Shown piece after piece: positions 34,884 to 43,983 of a stretch of 64,000 nucleotides of DNA. The stretch's first letter is position 1. Each line of letters begins with the position of its first letter. Below the pieces are notes generated by a model, which worked only from the letters and a program-made list of their open reading frames with translations, was not told the DNA's origin and made no database searches. Origin of the DNA: Alkalibacterium pelagium (GTDB lineage: Bacteria > Bacillota > Bacilli > Lactobacillales > Carnobacteriaceae_A); the NCBI RefSeq assembly GCF_900109325.1, contig NZ_FNZU01000011.1, forward strand, positions 1 to 64,000. The letters are read 5' to 3'. Made by a program: the position numbers and the translations under genes.

Positions 34884-37385
34884 CTAACTGATCTGAGGTC
34901 TACTTTTGGTGCTCTCTTGAGTAGTCGAACCTATATCACTCTTCTTTAATCTTAGGGAATTATACACCACATTTAAAGAGCTTAAAGCCATAGCTGCTGC
35001 GCCAATCATAGGATGGAGTAGCCCAAATACTGCCACCGGAATAAACAGAGCATTGTAGAACCAAGCCCAAAAATAATTTTGCTTGATTTTTTTAAAAATT
35101 GCCTTAGATAATTTTATTGCTGAGATTATTCCGCTGAGTTCCCCTTTTACTAACGTAACATCTGCTGCTTCAATTGCTATATCTGTTCCCGTTCCAATTG
35201 CAATACCTACGTTAGCTTGTTTTAAAGCTGGTGCATCATTAATACCATCCCCAACCATGGCAACAGTACCATATTTTTCTTGTAATTTTCTTATTTCATC
35301 AACTTTCCCATCTGGAAGTACTTCAGCAATTACATGGCTGATGCCTACTTTCTGTCCAATTGCCTTAGCGGTACGTTGGTTATCCCCTGTAATCATCGCT
35401 GTTCTAATCCCTAATTTTTCTAATGCAGCAATTGTTTTTGCTGAATCTTCTTTTATAGGATCAGCTACTGCAATGATACCTAGAAATTGATTATCTTTAG
35501 CAAGCAACATAGCTGTTTTTGCTTCCTCTTCTATCCTGATCATTTCATTTTCAAAAGGTTCAAAAGCAATGCCGTTTTCTTGCATCAACTTCCTGTTTCC
35601 CAGAAGTATTTTTTCATCATCAACATATCCTGTAACTCCTTTACCGGTTACAGCATTAAAGTTCACTACATCTCCTAGTCTCATCTTATCTATTTTGGCT
35701 TTTTCAATAATCGCATGCCCTAATGGATGTTCCGATCCTTTTTCAATCGTTCCGGCATAATACAAAAAGTCTGATTCCAGAATATTTTCTGCACATACAA
35801 TATCTGTTACTTCCGGCTTGCCTTTTGTAATTGTTCCTGTTTTATCAAATGCAATTGTATTAACTTCTTTAAACGTCTGGATTGCTTCACCATTCCGTAT
35901 TAGTATACCATTTTCTGCACCCATTCCACTACCGACCATCAAAGCTGTCGGGGTTCCTAATCCCAATGCACATGGACAGGAAATTACCATTACAGCTGTA
36001 GCTGTGATGAATGCAAGAGTCAGAGGAGTTAAATCTGGGTTAACCCACGGTAGAAAAGTTGCGCCCCACTGAATAATACTTAAGTGAAAATCTGGGAAAA
36101 TGAGGAACGATGTAAAAGTAAGCAGCGTTATTAACAGGATAGCAGGAACAAAATATCCGGTAACGCGATCAGCAAATTCTTGAATGGGCACTTTAGATCC
36201 TTGACATTCTTCCATCATTTTTGCAACTTGTGATAGGAATGTATCTTTACCAACCTTAGTTACTTCTACCTTTAACATGCCTTGTTTGTTAATAGTGGCA
36301 CCAATGACTTCTTCTCCATTTTGTCGTTTAACTGGCATTGACTCCCCTGTTGCCATTGACTCATCTAACAACCCATTCCCTGCAATTATTAAACCATCTG
36401 TAGGTACTTTTTCCCCTGGGCGAATAACCATTAAATCTCCGACTTGCAATTCTTTAACCGGTACCTCTCTTTCTTCACCATCAACCATTATATTAGCTGT
36501 TTTAGCACCCATCTGAAGTAATTTCTTTATCGCTTGTGATGCTTTTCCTTTAGCACGGATTTCAAGGTATTTACCTATTAAATGGAAAGTCATAATTGTC
36601 GTTGCCATCTCAATGAAACTTTGTAAGGGAAAGAACAATCCCATTAACCCAATAATATACGGAGGTAAAGAACCGAAGGATACCAATACATCCATGTTAG
36701 GGGTCTTATTTTTAAGAGCCTTCCAACTGCTTATGTGCACATGTCTACCTACACCAAATATGATTGGTGCTCCTAAGAGACTAATAATTAACAAGTATCC
36801 AGGAATTGGGAATATGAACATATGCAGCACCATAAGAATCATGATAATACTAGATAACGTTGCAGATAGCTTTACTCTCTTTTCGGCTTTTTTAATTTTC
36901 ACTAAATCTTCGTCTATTTCGTTTTCCTGATCCTCTTCCAATATCAGTTTATACCCTAAATCACTTATCTTTTTCTGCATGTCTAGCACTCTTACTGATT
37001 TGGAGCTGTAGGCGACAGTTGCTTTCTCCGCGGCAAAATTTACAGTTGCTGAACTAACCCCATCCAGAGTGAGAAGACCCTTTTCTACCGTATTAGCACA
37101 GGTTGTACATGTCATCCCCTCAATTTTCAATGTTACCTTTTCTTCAGTTTCTTTATTTTGTTCAAGTACAGCTTTGTATCCTAGTTCACTAACTGCCTCA
37201 GTTAAAGAATCTATGCTAACACTATTAGAGTGTTCTACTTTTGCTTTCTCAGTAGCAAAATTTACATTTGCATTTTTTACTCCTTCAATGTCTTTCAGTT
37301 TTTTTTCAATATTAGATGCACAAGTAACACATGACATTCCGTCCAGCAATAAGATAGATTCTTTAACTGTAGTATTGTTTTTCAT
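34884..37385 (-). CDS. copA: Copper-exporting P1B-type ATPase CopA
   Basis: 833 residues. Two N-terminal metal-binding domains with CxxC (C19/C22 and C93/C96), eight expected membrane segments, the transport motif SCPCALGLGTP, phosphorylation motif DKTGTITKG, TGESMPVKR, ITGDNQRTA and GDGINDAPALKQANVG. It pumps Cu(I) out of the cell using ATP. It follows copY by 18 bases in one operon under a cop box. A separate CopZ chaperone gene is not seen; the two domains may take its place. Confidence 0.96.
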   Translation of the reverse strand: MKNNTTVKESILLLDGMSCVTCASNIEKKLKDIEGVKNANVNFATEKAKVEHSNSVSIDSLTEAVSELGYKAVLEQNKETEEKVTLKIEGMTCTTCANTVEKGLLTLDGVSSATVNFAAEKATVAYSSKSVRVLDMQKKISDLGYKLILEEDQENEIDEDLVKIKKAEKRVKLSATLSSIIMILMVLHMFIFPIPGYLLIISLLGAPIIFGVGRHVHISSWKALKNKTPNMDVLVSFGSLPPYIIGLMGLFFPLQSFIEMATTIMTFHLIGKYLEIRAKGKASQAIKKLLQMGAKTANIMVDGEEREVPVKELQVGDLMVIRPGEKVPTDGLIIAGNGLLDESMATGESMPVKRQNGEEVIGATINKQGMLKVEVTKVGKDTFLSQVAKMMEECQGSKVPIQEFADRVTGYFVPAILLITLLTFTSFLIFPDFHLSIIQWGATFLPWVNPDLTPLTLAFITATAVMVISCPCALGLGTPTALMVGSGMGAENGILIRNGEAIQTFKEVNTIAFDKTGTITKGKPEVTDIVCAENILESDFLYYAGTIEKGSEHPLGHAIIEKAKIDKMRLGDVVNFNAVTGKGVTGYVDDEKILLGNRKLMQENGIAFEPFENEMIRIEEEAKTAMLLAKDNQFLGIIAVADPIKEDSAKTIAALEKLGIRTAMITGDNQRTAKAIGQKVGISHVIAEVLPDGKVDEIRKLQEKYGTVAMVGDGINDAPALKQANVGIAIGTGTDIAIEAADVTLVKGELSGIISAIKLSKAIFKKIKQNYFWAWFYNALFIPVAVFGLLHPMIGAAAMALSSLNVVYNSLRLKKSDIGSTTQESTKSRPQIS

Positions 37386-37403
37386 CTTGACCTCTCCTTT
37401 TAG

Positions 37404-37853
37404 TTATAGTGATTTTAAATCTCTGTTTAAACTGCAGTGACATTGCCCCTTAACACATTCACATACTACTTCAGCAGGTGCTGTTTTTTTCTTTTCTTCA
37501 ATCACGGCTTCTACACTTTCTATATCAGTTAAGCTTAATGGAATATCTTCTAAAATCATTTTTAGTATGACTTTGTTTTCTGTACTACACACTTGATTAA
37601 ACAATTCAGTGATTTTATTTCTTATGCATTCTTTTTCTGACAAAGTGGGATAATATACATACATGCGACCTTTCAGTTCATAGTCAATCATTCCTTTATT
37701 AACTAATCGCCCAATTAAAGTTTTAGTCGTTGATATTTCCCACGTTGTTTTTTCTTTTAACATTTCATTTATTTCTTTACTTGTTATGGGATGGTTAGTC
37801 CAAATCACTCTCATTATTTCCCATTCAGATGGAGATATCTGGTTTTTCTTCAT
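37404..37853 (-). CDS. copY: CopY-type copper-responsive repressor
   Basis: 149 residues. The N-terminal BlaI/MecI winged helix (SPSEWEIMRVIWTNHPITSKEI, then TTKTLIGRLVNKGMIDYELKGR) is followed by the C-terminal CECVKGQCHC motif (CxC-x4-CxC) that binds copper or zinc in CopY. With copper it leaves the cop box at 37906-37915 and permits copY-copA transcription. Confidence 0.95.
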   Translation of the reverse strand: MKKNQISPSEWEIMRVIWTNHPITSKEINEMLKEKTTWEISTTKTLIGRLVNKGMIDYELKGRMYVYYPTLSEKECIRNKITELFNQVCSTENKVILKMILEDIPLSLTDIESVEAVIEEKKKTAPAEVVCECVKGQCHCSLNRDLKSL

Positions 37854-37905
37854 CTGATAACTCTCCTCCCTTCATTGGTGATTCAAATAACGTGCTATTT
37901 GTAAC

Positions 37906-37915
37906 TACATTTGTA
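37906..37915. promoter_or_regulatory. Cop box operator upstream of copY
   Basis: TACATTTGTA is a perfect match to the TACAnnTGTA operator of CopY repressors and is 53 bases before the copY start. A half site (ATTTGTA, 37897-37903) lies next to it. Confidence 0.85.
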
Positions 37916-38086
37916 ATCATTAATTCTAAAAAAAATTATTCTATAGAATGTAAGCATCCATCGAAATGATTGATGCTCACTTTATGATTTACTTGATTTT
38001 ATTAACTAGACGGCTTCTGATCTCCCATGACTCAACTCATCTGAATACAGTAAGATTGAGCTTGTTTTCCTGAGAATATGATGTTG

Positions 38087-38782
38087 TTACTTTTCAATCT
38101 TAGTGTTTCTAGTGCTGAAATTATTGACAAGGGGTACTTCTTTTATTTTTTTATACTTAGTTACAATTAATCCAATAGTTAAAAAACTAAAACTTAGGCC
38201 AAACACCAGTAGGAAGTTATGCATAAAAAACTCAGCAGGCAGAGCCTCAATTATCGGGTCAGTGGCCGGGTTAAACAGCCATGCATCATTATTGAAAAAT
38301 GTCTGATGGAATAGTAAAAAAATTGCATCAAAACTAATTAGTACTGCAACTATTATAGACAGTAAGACTAAAATACCTGTTTTAAAAAATAATAAAAAAC
38401 TTTTTTGAAGTTTTTTACTTCTTGAATATAATAGAAAACCGAGCGATCCCATTCCTGAAATTAATAGAATAGAATAATTGATTAGAAATAACCTCTTCAC
38501 TTCATAAAAGTGAAATAGTCCACTTTCAGAACTAGAAAAATCCGGCATAGTCAGTTCTGAAATCCAAGGATAATTTAAGTAAGCAATCAGAATCCGATAA
38601 TTAACTAATATTTGTTCTTTTGACATATTTATGTTCTCTGAAATATTCAAGTAATTGATATCAAACGAATACAATGGGGTAAAATTAATTGTAATCGCTA
38701 TTGATAGTGACAAAATAAATAATGAAATTAAGATGAATCCTAACACTTTAACAAGTCGCTGTTTCAAATTGACACTCCTCAC
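38087..38782 (-). CDS. TIGR01906/DUF1461 integral membrane protein
   Basis: 231 residues with four clear membrane helices. The loop after helix 1 (NFTPLYSF, then MSKEQILVNYRILIAYL) and the FHQTFFNNDAWLFNPATDPIIEALPAEFF segment before the last helix match the DUF1461 family; these have been tied to lipoprotein processing or surface metal handling in some Firmicutes, which I recall without certainty. It overlaps the small gene upstream by 4 bases, so translation is coupled. Confidence 0.8.
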   Translation of the reverse strand: MRSVNLKQRLVKVLGFILISLFILSLSIAITINFTPLYSFDINYLNISENINMSKEQILVNYRILIAYLNYPWISELTMPDFSSSESGLFHFYEVKRLFLINYSILLISGMGSLGFLLYSRSKKLQKSFLLFFKTGILVLLSIIVAVLISFDAIFLLFHQTFFNNDAWLFNPATDPIIEALPAEFFMHNFLLVFGLSFSFLTIGLIVTKYKKIKEVPLVNNFSTRNTKIEK

Positions 38783-38988
38783 CGTTTGTTACGCTTTAAT
38801 TTTGATTGTAATGCATAAACTTCTTCTTTTAATTTCTTGTTTTCTTTTTGACATTCTAATTTTTCCTTATCATGGTTAGTTGTATCACCCTGTTTCTCTG
38901 AAGATTTACTGCTGTGCATGCCCGGCATGAAAAACATAAACACTAGATGGCCAAGCATCATTAGAATGAAATATATAAAGATGTCCAT
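38779..38988 (-). CDS. Small membrane protein, DUF2933-like
   Basis: About 69 residues from ATG 38988, chosen because AAAAGGAG lies upstream. One membrane helix (FIYFILMMLGHLVFMFFMPGMH) with a Met/His-rich end, then a charged coiled-coil tail (EKLECQKENKKLKEEVYALQSK). Resembles DUF2933-type small proteins found near copper resistance genes. Function unknown. Confidence 0.6.
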   Translation of the reverse strand: MDIFIYFILMMLGHLVFMFFMPGMHSSKSSEKQGDTTNHDKEKLECQKENKKLKEEVYALQSKLKRNKR

Positions 38989-39257
38989 TCGCTTTACTCC
39001 TTTTTTCATTATTACTATAATTAATCACTACATAAATTTGTTTAGGACTGATTATAGTACACATAATTTAATTAGCCCTCCCTGTATAGAAACATGTAAA
39101 TATTACCTTATTCATTTATAGTTTTTACAGTCACTACTGAAGATTTTTGGAATCATATTTTAAAAATCATCTAGCTCATCAAGCGTAATGATATACATCG
39201 AGGTTATAAAAAGTAATATACTCTGTTTTGCCAACTCGTTCCTTCTTATTTAAAGTA

Positions 39258-40103
39258 CTATCGACTGTATATAAAATGTATTCCATAGTAAAAGACAACC
39301 GATATAATGAACCCAGTGACTACTAGCCCATAAACTAACGAATTACTTAAACTGATTCCTTCGTTAACGGAAACTGAAGTTCCGTAGCTTCTATTTTTCA
39401 TAAATATAAGTACCATTATTCCCAAAGCTATAATCACTAAACTGAGGACATGTGCAATACTCAAGGGTCCTAAACCTTGGGGGTTCGTTCTAAAGAATTC
39501 AACAATAAAACGGTTAAGAGCAAATCCTATAATATATATGAAGAATAATTCTCCATCAAATTTCGCTGTTTTTCTTTTTCTCCATATAAGCAGGAATAAG
39601 ATATAATTCAAGGCAACCTCATAAAGCTGAGCCGGGTGAAGTAGTTCTCCATTCACCATAACACCCCATGGCCAATTTCGGCTCATCGGTACACCAAACA
39701 CGTCGCAGCCTACTCGTCCAATGGCCTGACCTAAAATAACCCCTGGTACAATCGCATCTGCTGTTTTCCAGACCGGTAGATTTTTCCTTCTCATAATTAA
39801 GAATGCAGCTGCGCCCCCAGCTAGTATTGCTCCTTGGATAGAGAGTCCTCCCTGAGAAAATCTGAGGATCTCAGAAGGGTTGTTCAAGTAATAATCAAAA
39901 TTGAAAAAAAGTATATAGCCAAGTCGGGCACCGATTATGCCAAATAAGACAGTAAAAATCCCTAAATCCATCAGCTTATCTTTATCTAGCAGTTTGCGTT
40001 CGCCCTCTTTTTGAATCAGTAATAAGCCAATAATCATACCGATTGCGCTAGTTACACTCAGCAGGTGAATACTAAAATGTCCGATACTAAATAGTTCTAC
40101 CAT
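39258..40103 (-). CDS. lgt: Prolipoprotein diacylglyceryl transferase-like protein (Lgt)
   Basis: 281 residues with seven expected membrane segments. Blocks GARLGYILFFN, FSQGGLSIQGAILAG, GQAIGRVGC and ELLHPAQLYE match Lgt, which attaches diacylglycerol to the lipobox Cys of prolipoproteins. The usual GRxGNF pattern reads GRVGCDVFGVPMSRNWPWG here, a variant. This suggests an accessory copy belonging to the copper and envelope island, possibly serving its own lipoproteins. A housekeeping copy would be expected elsewhere. Confidence 0.85.
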   Translation of the reverse strand: MVELFSIGHFSIHLLSVTSAIGMIIGLLLIQKEGERKLLDKDKLMDLGIFTVLFGIIGARLGYILFFNFDYYLNNPSEILRFSQGGLSIQGAILAGGAAAFLIMRRKNLPVWKTADAIVPGVILGQAIGRVGCDVFGVPMSRNWPWGVMVNGELLHPAQLYEVALNYILFLLIWRKRKTAKFDGELFFIYIIGFALNRFIVEFFRTNPQGLGPLSIAHVLSLVIIALGIMVLIFMKNRSYGTSVSVNEGISLSNSLVYGLVVTGFIISVVFYYGIHFIYSR

Positions 40104-40133
40104 TTTTTTAACTCCTTTATTTTATTTTTTGTG

Positions 40134-41456
40134 TTATAAACCTATATACGGTCCTGGATCAACATTTGTATCATTTTTCAGTATTTGAAAATCGAGATGA
40201 ACACCTGTTGATGTGCCTGTAGTTCCCATAATACCTAACTGTTGTCCCTGTGAAACATTCTGACCTACTGAAACAGTCAAATTCGGTTGCATATGTGAGT
40301 ATATTGACTTATACCCATCTTTATGATCAATCTCCACAAAATATCCTAATGAGGGATGATACTCCGATTTTATTATTCTTCCTGATTTAGCTGCTATAAT
40401 GGGGCCACTACCAGCAATATCAATCCCATAATGAAACCGTCTGTCCCCATAGACTGGATGGATTCTCCAGCCATAAGGAGAGGTCACTCTTCCTTGAGCT
40501 GGTCTAATCCATTCATTTCTTTTTTCTACTAAATTACTCTCACTGCCACTAAAATCGTCTGTGTTTTCAGCTGATGAAGTGGCGATTTCAACACTACCGT
40601 CATTTAGTTGGTTGGTATCTTTTATTGTTTTTAATTCTACTTTATTTAATTCTTCCTGCTGTTGAGCGTTTTTTCTATTTTCTTCAACAATCAATTCTTT
40701 TGTGAGTGCATCAGTTTTTTCAGATAGTTTTGTGTATTCAAATAAATAGTCTTCCTTTTCTTCTGTTTTTATTTGATATTGATTTGCGATGGTAATAATA
40801 GTTTCCTCTAATTTCTGTCTTTCAATAGCCAATTGATTACTATCTTCCTCTAACTTCTCTTTCTCTTTTACTTTATTTATTTGCTCTTCTTCTAGTGCTA
40901 TTTCTAACTCACTTAATAAATCCATATCGGTTTCTTGTATAATCAAGTTGTTCTGGTGGGTACTAATTAGTTGAGAAATTACGCTCACTTTTCCAATCAA
41001 ATCTGACAACGATTCAGACGATAATAACATCGATACAATCTCTTGAGGGTTTGTCTTTTTCTGAACCATTCGAGCTTGAGATTCTAACTGTCCGATTCTC
41101 TGCTTAATTATTTTCTCTTTAGTCTTAATTTCTGATTGAATGTCACCTATCTCATTATTAATCTCCAAAAGTTGTGATTTTTGTTTATCCATCGACTGAT
41201 TTAATTCTTCAATAGATTTATGTATAGTTTTAACTTTTTCTTCTAAACTTTCTTTATTTTCACCCAGTTCTTCTAACTTTTTTTCTTCTTCCTCTATAAC
41301 TATTTTTAATTTCTCTTTGTCTTGTTCTAATTCGTCCCTTTCTTTTTCTATTAAGTCTACCCTACTACTATTTGCATGTCCTAATACAGGAAATGTACTA
41401 TTTAAAAAGCTTAATAAAATGATACTTAACAAAATGTATTTTTTATTCTGGGTCAT
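40134..41456 (-). CDS. Secreted M23 peptidase with coiled coil (EnvC/NlpD-like)
   Basis: 440 residues. Signal peptide (about 1-28), a long coiled coil rich in Glu and Lys (about 30-270), then an M23 domain: GWRIHPVYGDRRFHYGIDIAG contains the zinc ligands H and D, and YSHMQ the catalytic His region. Cuts peptidoglycan peptide bridges or acts as activator of other hydrolases. Between the Lgt-like gene and a Met-rich secreted protein, in the same direction. Confidence 0.9.
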   Translation of the reverse strand: MTQNKKYILLSIILLSFLNSTFPVLGHANSSRVDLIEKERDELEQDKEKLKIVIEEEEKKLEELGENKESLEEKVKTIHKSIEELNQSMDKQKSQLLEINNEIGDIQSEIKTKEKIIKQRIGQLESQARMVQKKTNPQEIVSMLLSSESLSDLIGKVSVISQLISTHQNNLIIQETDMDLLSELEIALEEEQINKVKEKEKLEEDSNQLAIERQKLEETIITIANQYQIKTEEKEDYLFEYTKLSEKTDALTKELIVEENRKNAQQQEELNKVELKTIKDTNQLNDGSVEIATSSAENTDDFSGSESNLVEKRNEWIRPAQGRVTSPYGWRIHPVYGDRRFHYGIDIAGSGPIIAAKSGRIIKSEYHPSLGYFVEIDHKDGYKSIYSHMQPNLTVSVGQNVSQGQQLGIMGTTGTSTGVHLDFQILKNDTNVDPGPYIGL

Positions 41457-41491
41457 TTCTGATTCTCCTTATTCATTTAATCAATAAAATT

Positions 41492-41545
41492 AAAAAAAGA
41501 TGAATATAAAAAGAGTGAAGTTTTGTCTAGTTATATTCATCTTTT
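41492..41545 (-). terminator. Terminator of the 41567-42133 gene
   Basis: AAAAAGATGAATATAA pairs with TTATATTCATCTTTT. On the minus strand a T-run follows the stem. It lies 20 bases past the stop codon. Confidence 0.75.
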
Positions 41546-41566
41546 AATCAGTTACTGTTTAAATAT

Positions 41567-42133
41567 CTAATTTGAATTAAAAAAGTTAAAGCGATTCATA
41601 AATTCTCTGTTATTTCGATTTCCCGGTTGCTCGTAGTCAGCATCATCCTGATTCCAGTTCATCATGCCTCTTCTGGAATTAAAGGTACCATGCATCTCTT
41701 CCATCCATTCGAACATGAAATCAAGAGACTCATTATCAAATCCTCGCATATGGTTTCTCATATTCCCGAAAAATGATTCGGACTCTTCCAGCTGATCTCT
41801 TTCCGTTTCGGATAGATTCTCTTCTCGGAAATTCCACATTTGATTGTGTCGTTCTTCCATGCTTTCAATGAATTCCTCTTCATCCAGTTCATAGCTTTCG
41901 TTTCTTTCTTCAAAAGCCCGAGAGTCGCTTCTTTCACTGTTTTCAGTGCGTCGTCTATTCTGAGAGCTCATATGGCTTCTCATCATGTCACTATGATTGT
42001 CCCTATTCCAAAAAGGTGACTGGTCTTCTGTTTCTTCTGTTTCTTCTGCAGACACAGAGTTGAACTGACCGTAAACAAGAGTCGATCCCGCTAATCCTCC
42101 AATAACTAAAGAACTGATTAGTAATTTTTTCAT
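41567..42133 (-). CDS. Secreted Met/His/Arg-rich acidic protein
   Basis: About 188 residues from ATG 42133, which lies 8 bases after AGGAGG; two upstream in-frame starts touch or precede that site. Signal peptide (KKLLISSLVIGGLAGSTLVYG) then a hydrophilic chain with many Met and Asn/Arg (MMRSHMSSQNRR, FFGNMRNHMRGF, WMEEMHGTFNSRRGMMNW). No known domain seen. Met clusters in an exported protein beside copper genes hint at copper binding. Confidence 0.65.
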   Translation of the reverse strand: MKKLLISSLVIGGLAGSTLVYGQFNSVSAEETEETEDQSPFWNRDNHSDMMRSHMSSQNRRRTENSERSDSRAFEERNESYELDEEEFIESMEERHNQMWNFREENLSETERDQLEESESFFGNMRNHMRGFDNESLDFMFEWMEEMHGTFNSRRGMMNWNQDDADYEQPGNRNNREFMNRFNFFNSN

Positions 42134-42211
42134 TTCTTTCATCCTCCTACTTCTTTGTACCTTTAGTATATAAACCACTTATGGAGAAAAAATGGATTTA
42201 ATAATAAATTT

Positions 42212-42285
42212 AAAAAAACCTAGTCAGTAAATAATTGGACAGTCTTTTCACAGACTATCCGATACTTACTGACTAGGGGTTTTGA
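42212..42285 (-). terminator. Long double hairpin at the end of the P-loop kinase gene
   Basis: AACCTAGTCAGTAA pairs with TTACTGACTAGG, and inside it GGACAGTC...GACTATCC forms a second stem. On the minus strand a T-run follows. It overlaps the stop codon of the kinase gene, so termination is built into the coding end. Confidence 0.75.
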
Positions 42286-43025
42286 GGAGTAATTTTTTCA
42301 TATTTCCCATGGTTTAAAATCAGGTTATAATCAGCCGGCTGGGAATGCTCAAGGACTAATTCTGTGTTTGGTTTATCCGTTCGCTTGACATGTTTCTTCG
42401 CTTCTGCCAGAGTAGCGCCGCCTTTTTGCTTTCGATCAATTAACCGTTTTTCGAGTTCAGACAGGGGTGTTTTTATAGCTATTGTATAGTCACTCAACCC
42501 CTTTAATTTATTCCAGACCGGTTTATCCAGAAGGAGATAATTTCCTTCAATCAATATTATATCAGCTTCAACTTTCAGCTTTTTATCTGACACGTCATGA
42601 AGCAGGCGATCATAAGTCGGCCAGTATACATGTTTTTGATTTTGAAGTTTCTGAATCGTTTCTTTCAAGAGGTTCACATCAAATGATTCGGGGATCCCCT
42701 TAAATCGTCTCAAGAGTTCGGTCTGATTATTCCTATTTACCATATGACTATCTAAATAGTGATTGTAATGGTGAAAACCGTCCATAGAAACAGACTGAAA
42801 TGTATAGGGCGTATCAATTTCTTTATACAAGTCTTCCAGAAACAGCGATAAGGTGGTTTTTCCGGCTCCCGGTGGCGCTGCGAGGTAGACAAGGACTCGG
42901 TCACCTTTTTCAGCACGCATGTTCACCAGTTTCTGAAGCAATGGTTGAAAGATGTCCGTTACTTCTTCAGACGTGTAGCTAGCTTCAACTGAGAGACCTG
43001 TCACTGTATATCTCTTCTTATGCAT
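42273..43025 (-). CDS. Uridine kinase/PRK-like P-loop kinase
   Basis: About 250 residues from ATG 43025, which overlaps the truA stop. The P-loop is VYLAAPPGAGKTTLSLFLED, followed by VSMDGFHHYNHYLDSH (substrate-binding loop) and ADIILIEGNYLLLDKPVW, all typical of the phosphoribulokinase/uridine kinase superfamily and of YggC-like proteins. Substrate not determined; nucleoside or sugar are likely. Translationally coupled to truA. Confidence 0.85.
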   Translation of the reverse strand: MHKKRYTVTGLSVEASYTSEEVTDIFQPLLQKLVNMRAEKGDRVLVYLAAPPGAGKTTLSLFLEDLYKEIDTPYTFQSVSMDGFHHYNHYLDSHMVNRNNQTELLRRFKGIPESFDVNLLKETIQKLQNQKHVYWPTYDRLLHDVSDKKLKVEADIILIEGNYLLLDKPVWNKLKGLSDYTIAIKTPLSELEKRLIDRKQKGGATLAEAKKHVKRTDKPNTELVLEHSQPADYNLILNHGKYEKITPQNP

Positions 43026-43821
43026 CAGGACGGTCATCTCCTTCATCTGTAAATCCCGGTATATCCTTTTCATCATAATAAACCTGTTCCATACATAAAC
43101 CTTCCGGTGCTAACGTTTTTCCTGCTGCCTCGCGGTCTCTGGATTGAATGATCAGCGGAATATCTGAAGCCAGTCGCTTACCGGAAGCCACTTCCACCAG
43201 AATACCCATCAGGATCCGAATCATGTTATATAAAAATCCGTTGCCTACAAAGGTGAATACCCACGTATTCGAGCTGGTGTCCCGTTCGACCGAGGCTTGA
43301 TAGATCGTGCGGACTTTATCTTCCACCTCCGACTTAGTCGACGCAAAACTGGTAAAGTCATGGGTGCCTATGAGATAAGTCATTGCTTCTTCAACCGGCT
43401 CCAACGTCATCGGGTAACGATGGTGATAAGCATAATGCCTGATGAACGGATCCCTGAACTGATTATTGTCTATTGTATACTTGTACATCTTCCCTTTAGC
43501 CTGGAAGCGTGAATGAAAGTCCGCATCTGTCAATTCTACATTTGTCACGGTTATGTCTTCCGGCGTCATGCTGTTCAGACCAATATGCAACCCCTTTGGC
43601 TCAATATAGAAGGGAAAGTCAAAGTGAACAACCTGTCCTCTTGCATGGACTCCTGCATCAGTCCGTCCAGCTCCGTGGACTTTGACTGTGTGACCTTTGG
43701 ACATCTTATTCAATGTCTTTTCCAGCTCACCCTGAATTGTCCGCTTGTTCGGCTGCACCTGAAACCCTGAAAACTCTGTGCCGTCATAACTCAGAACAAT
43801 TTTATACCTGTACGTTGTCAT
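43018..43821 (-). CDS. truA: tRNA pseudouridine synthase A (TruA)
   Basis: 267 residues from ATG 43821 preceded by AAGGAAG; the longer frame has an unlikely basic N-terminus. VLSYDGTEFSGFQVQ, the catalytic Asp in GAGRTDAGVHA, DFTSFAS and VGNGFLYNMIRILMGIL are diagnostic. It modifies U38-U40 of the tRNA anticodon arm. In many Lactobacillales truA lies between ecfT and rplM; here rplM is about 31 kb away. Confidence 0.95.
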   Translation of the reverse strand: MTTYRYKIVLSYDGTEFSGFQVQPNKRTIQGELEKTLNKMSKGHTVKVHGAGRTDAGVHARGQVVHFDFPFYIEPKGLHIGLNSMTPEDITVTNVELTDADFHSRFQAKGKMYKYTIDNNQFRDPFIRHYAYHHRYPMTLEPVEEAMTYLIGTHDFTSFASTKSEVEDKVRTIYQASVERDTSSNTWVFTFVGNGFLYNMIRILMGILVEVASGKRLASDIPLIIQSRDREAAGKTLAPEGLCMEQVYYDEKDIPGFTDEGDDRPDA

Positions 43822-43983
43822 TTTACTTACTTCCTTTAACTTTTCATTTTGCTTGAGAAGTCTACGTCTCTGTAAATACTTCTTTATTAAAAAAATATAG
43901 CGGGGATTGAACTTCACACCACTTTTTAAAGCGTATCACTTCTTAGTCAATTAACTACACAGCCAAACCCTATTAATGGTTGA

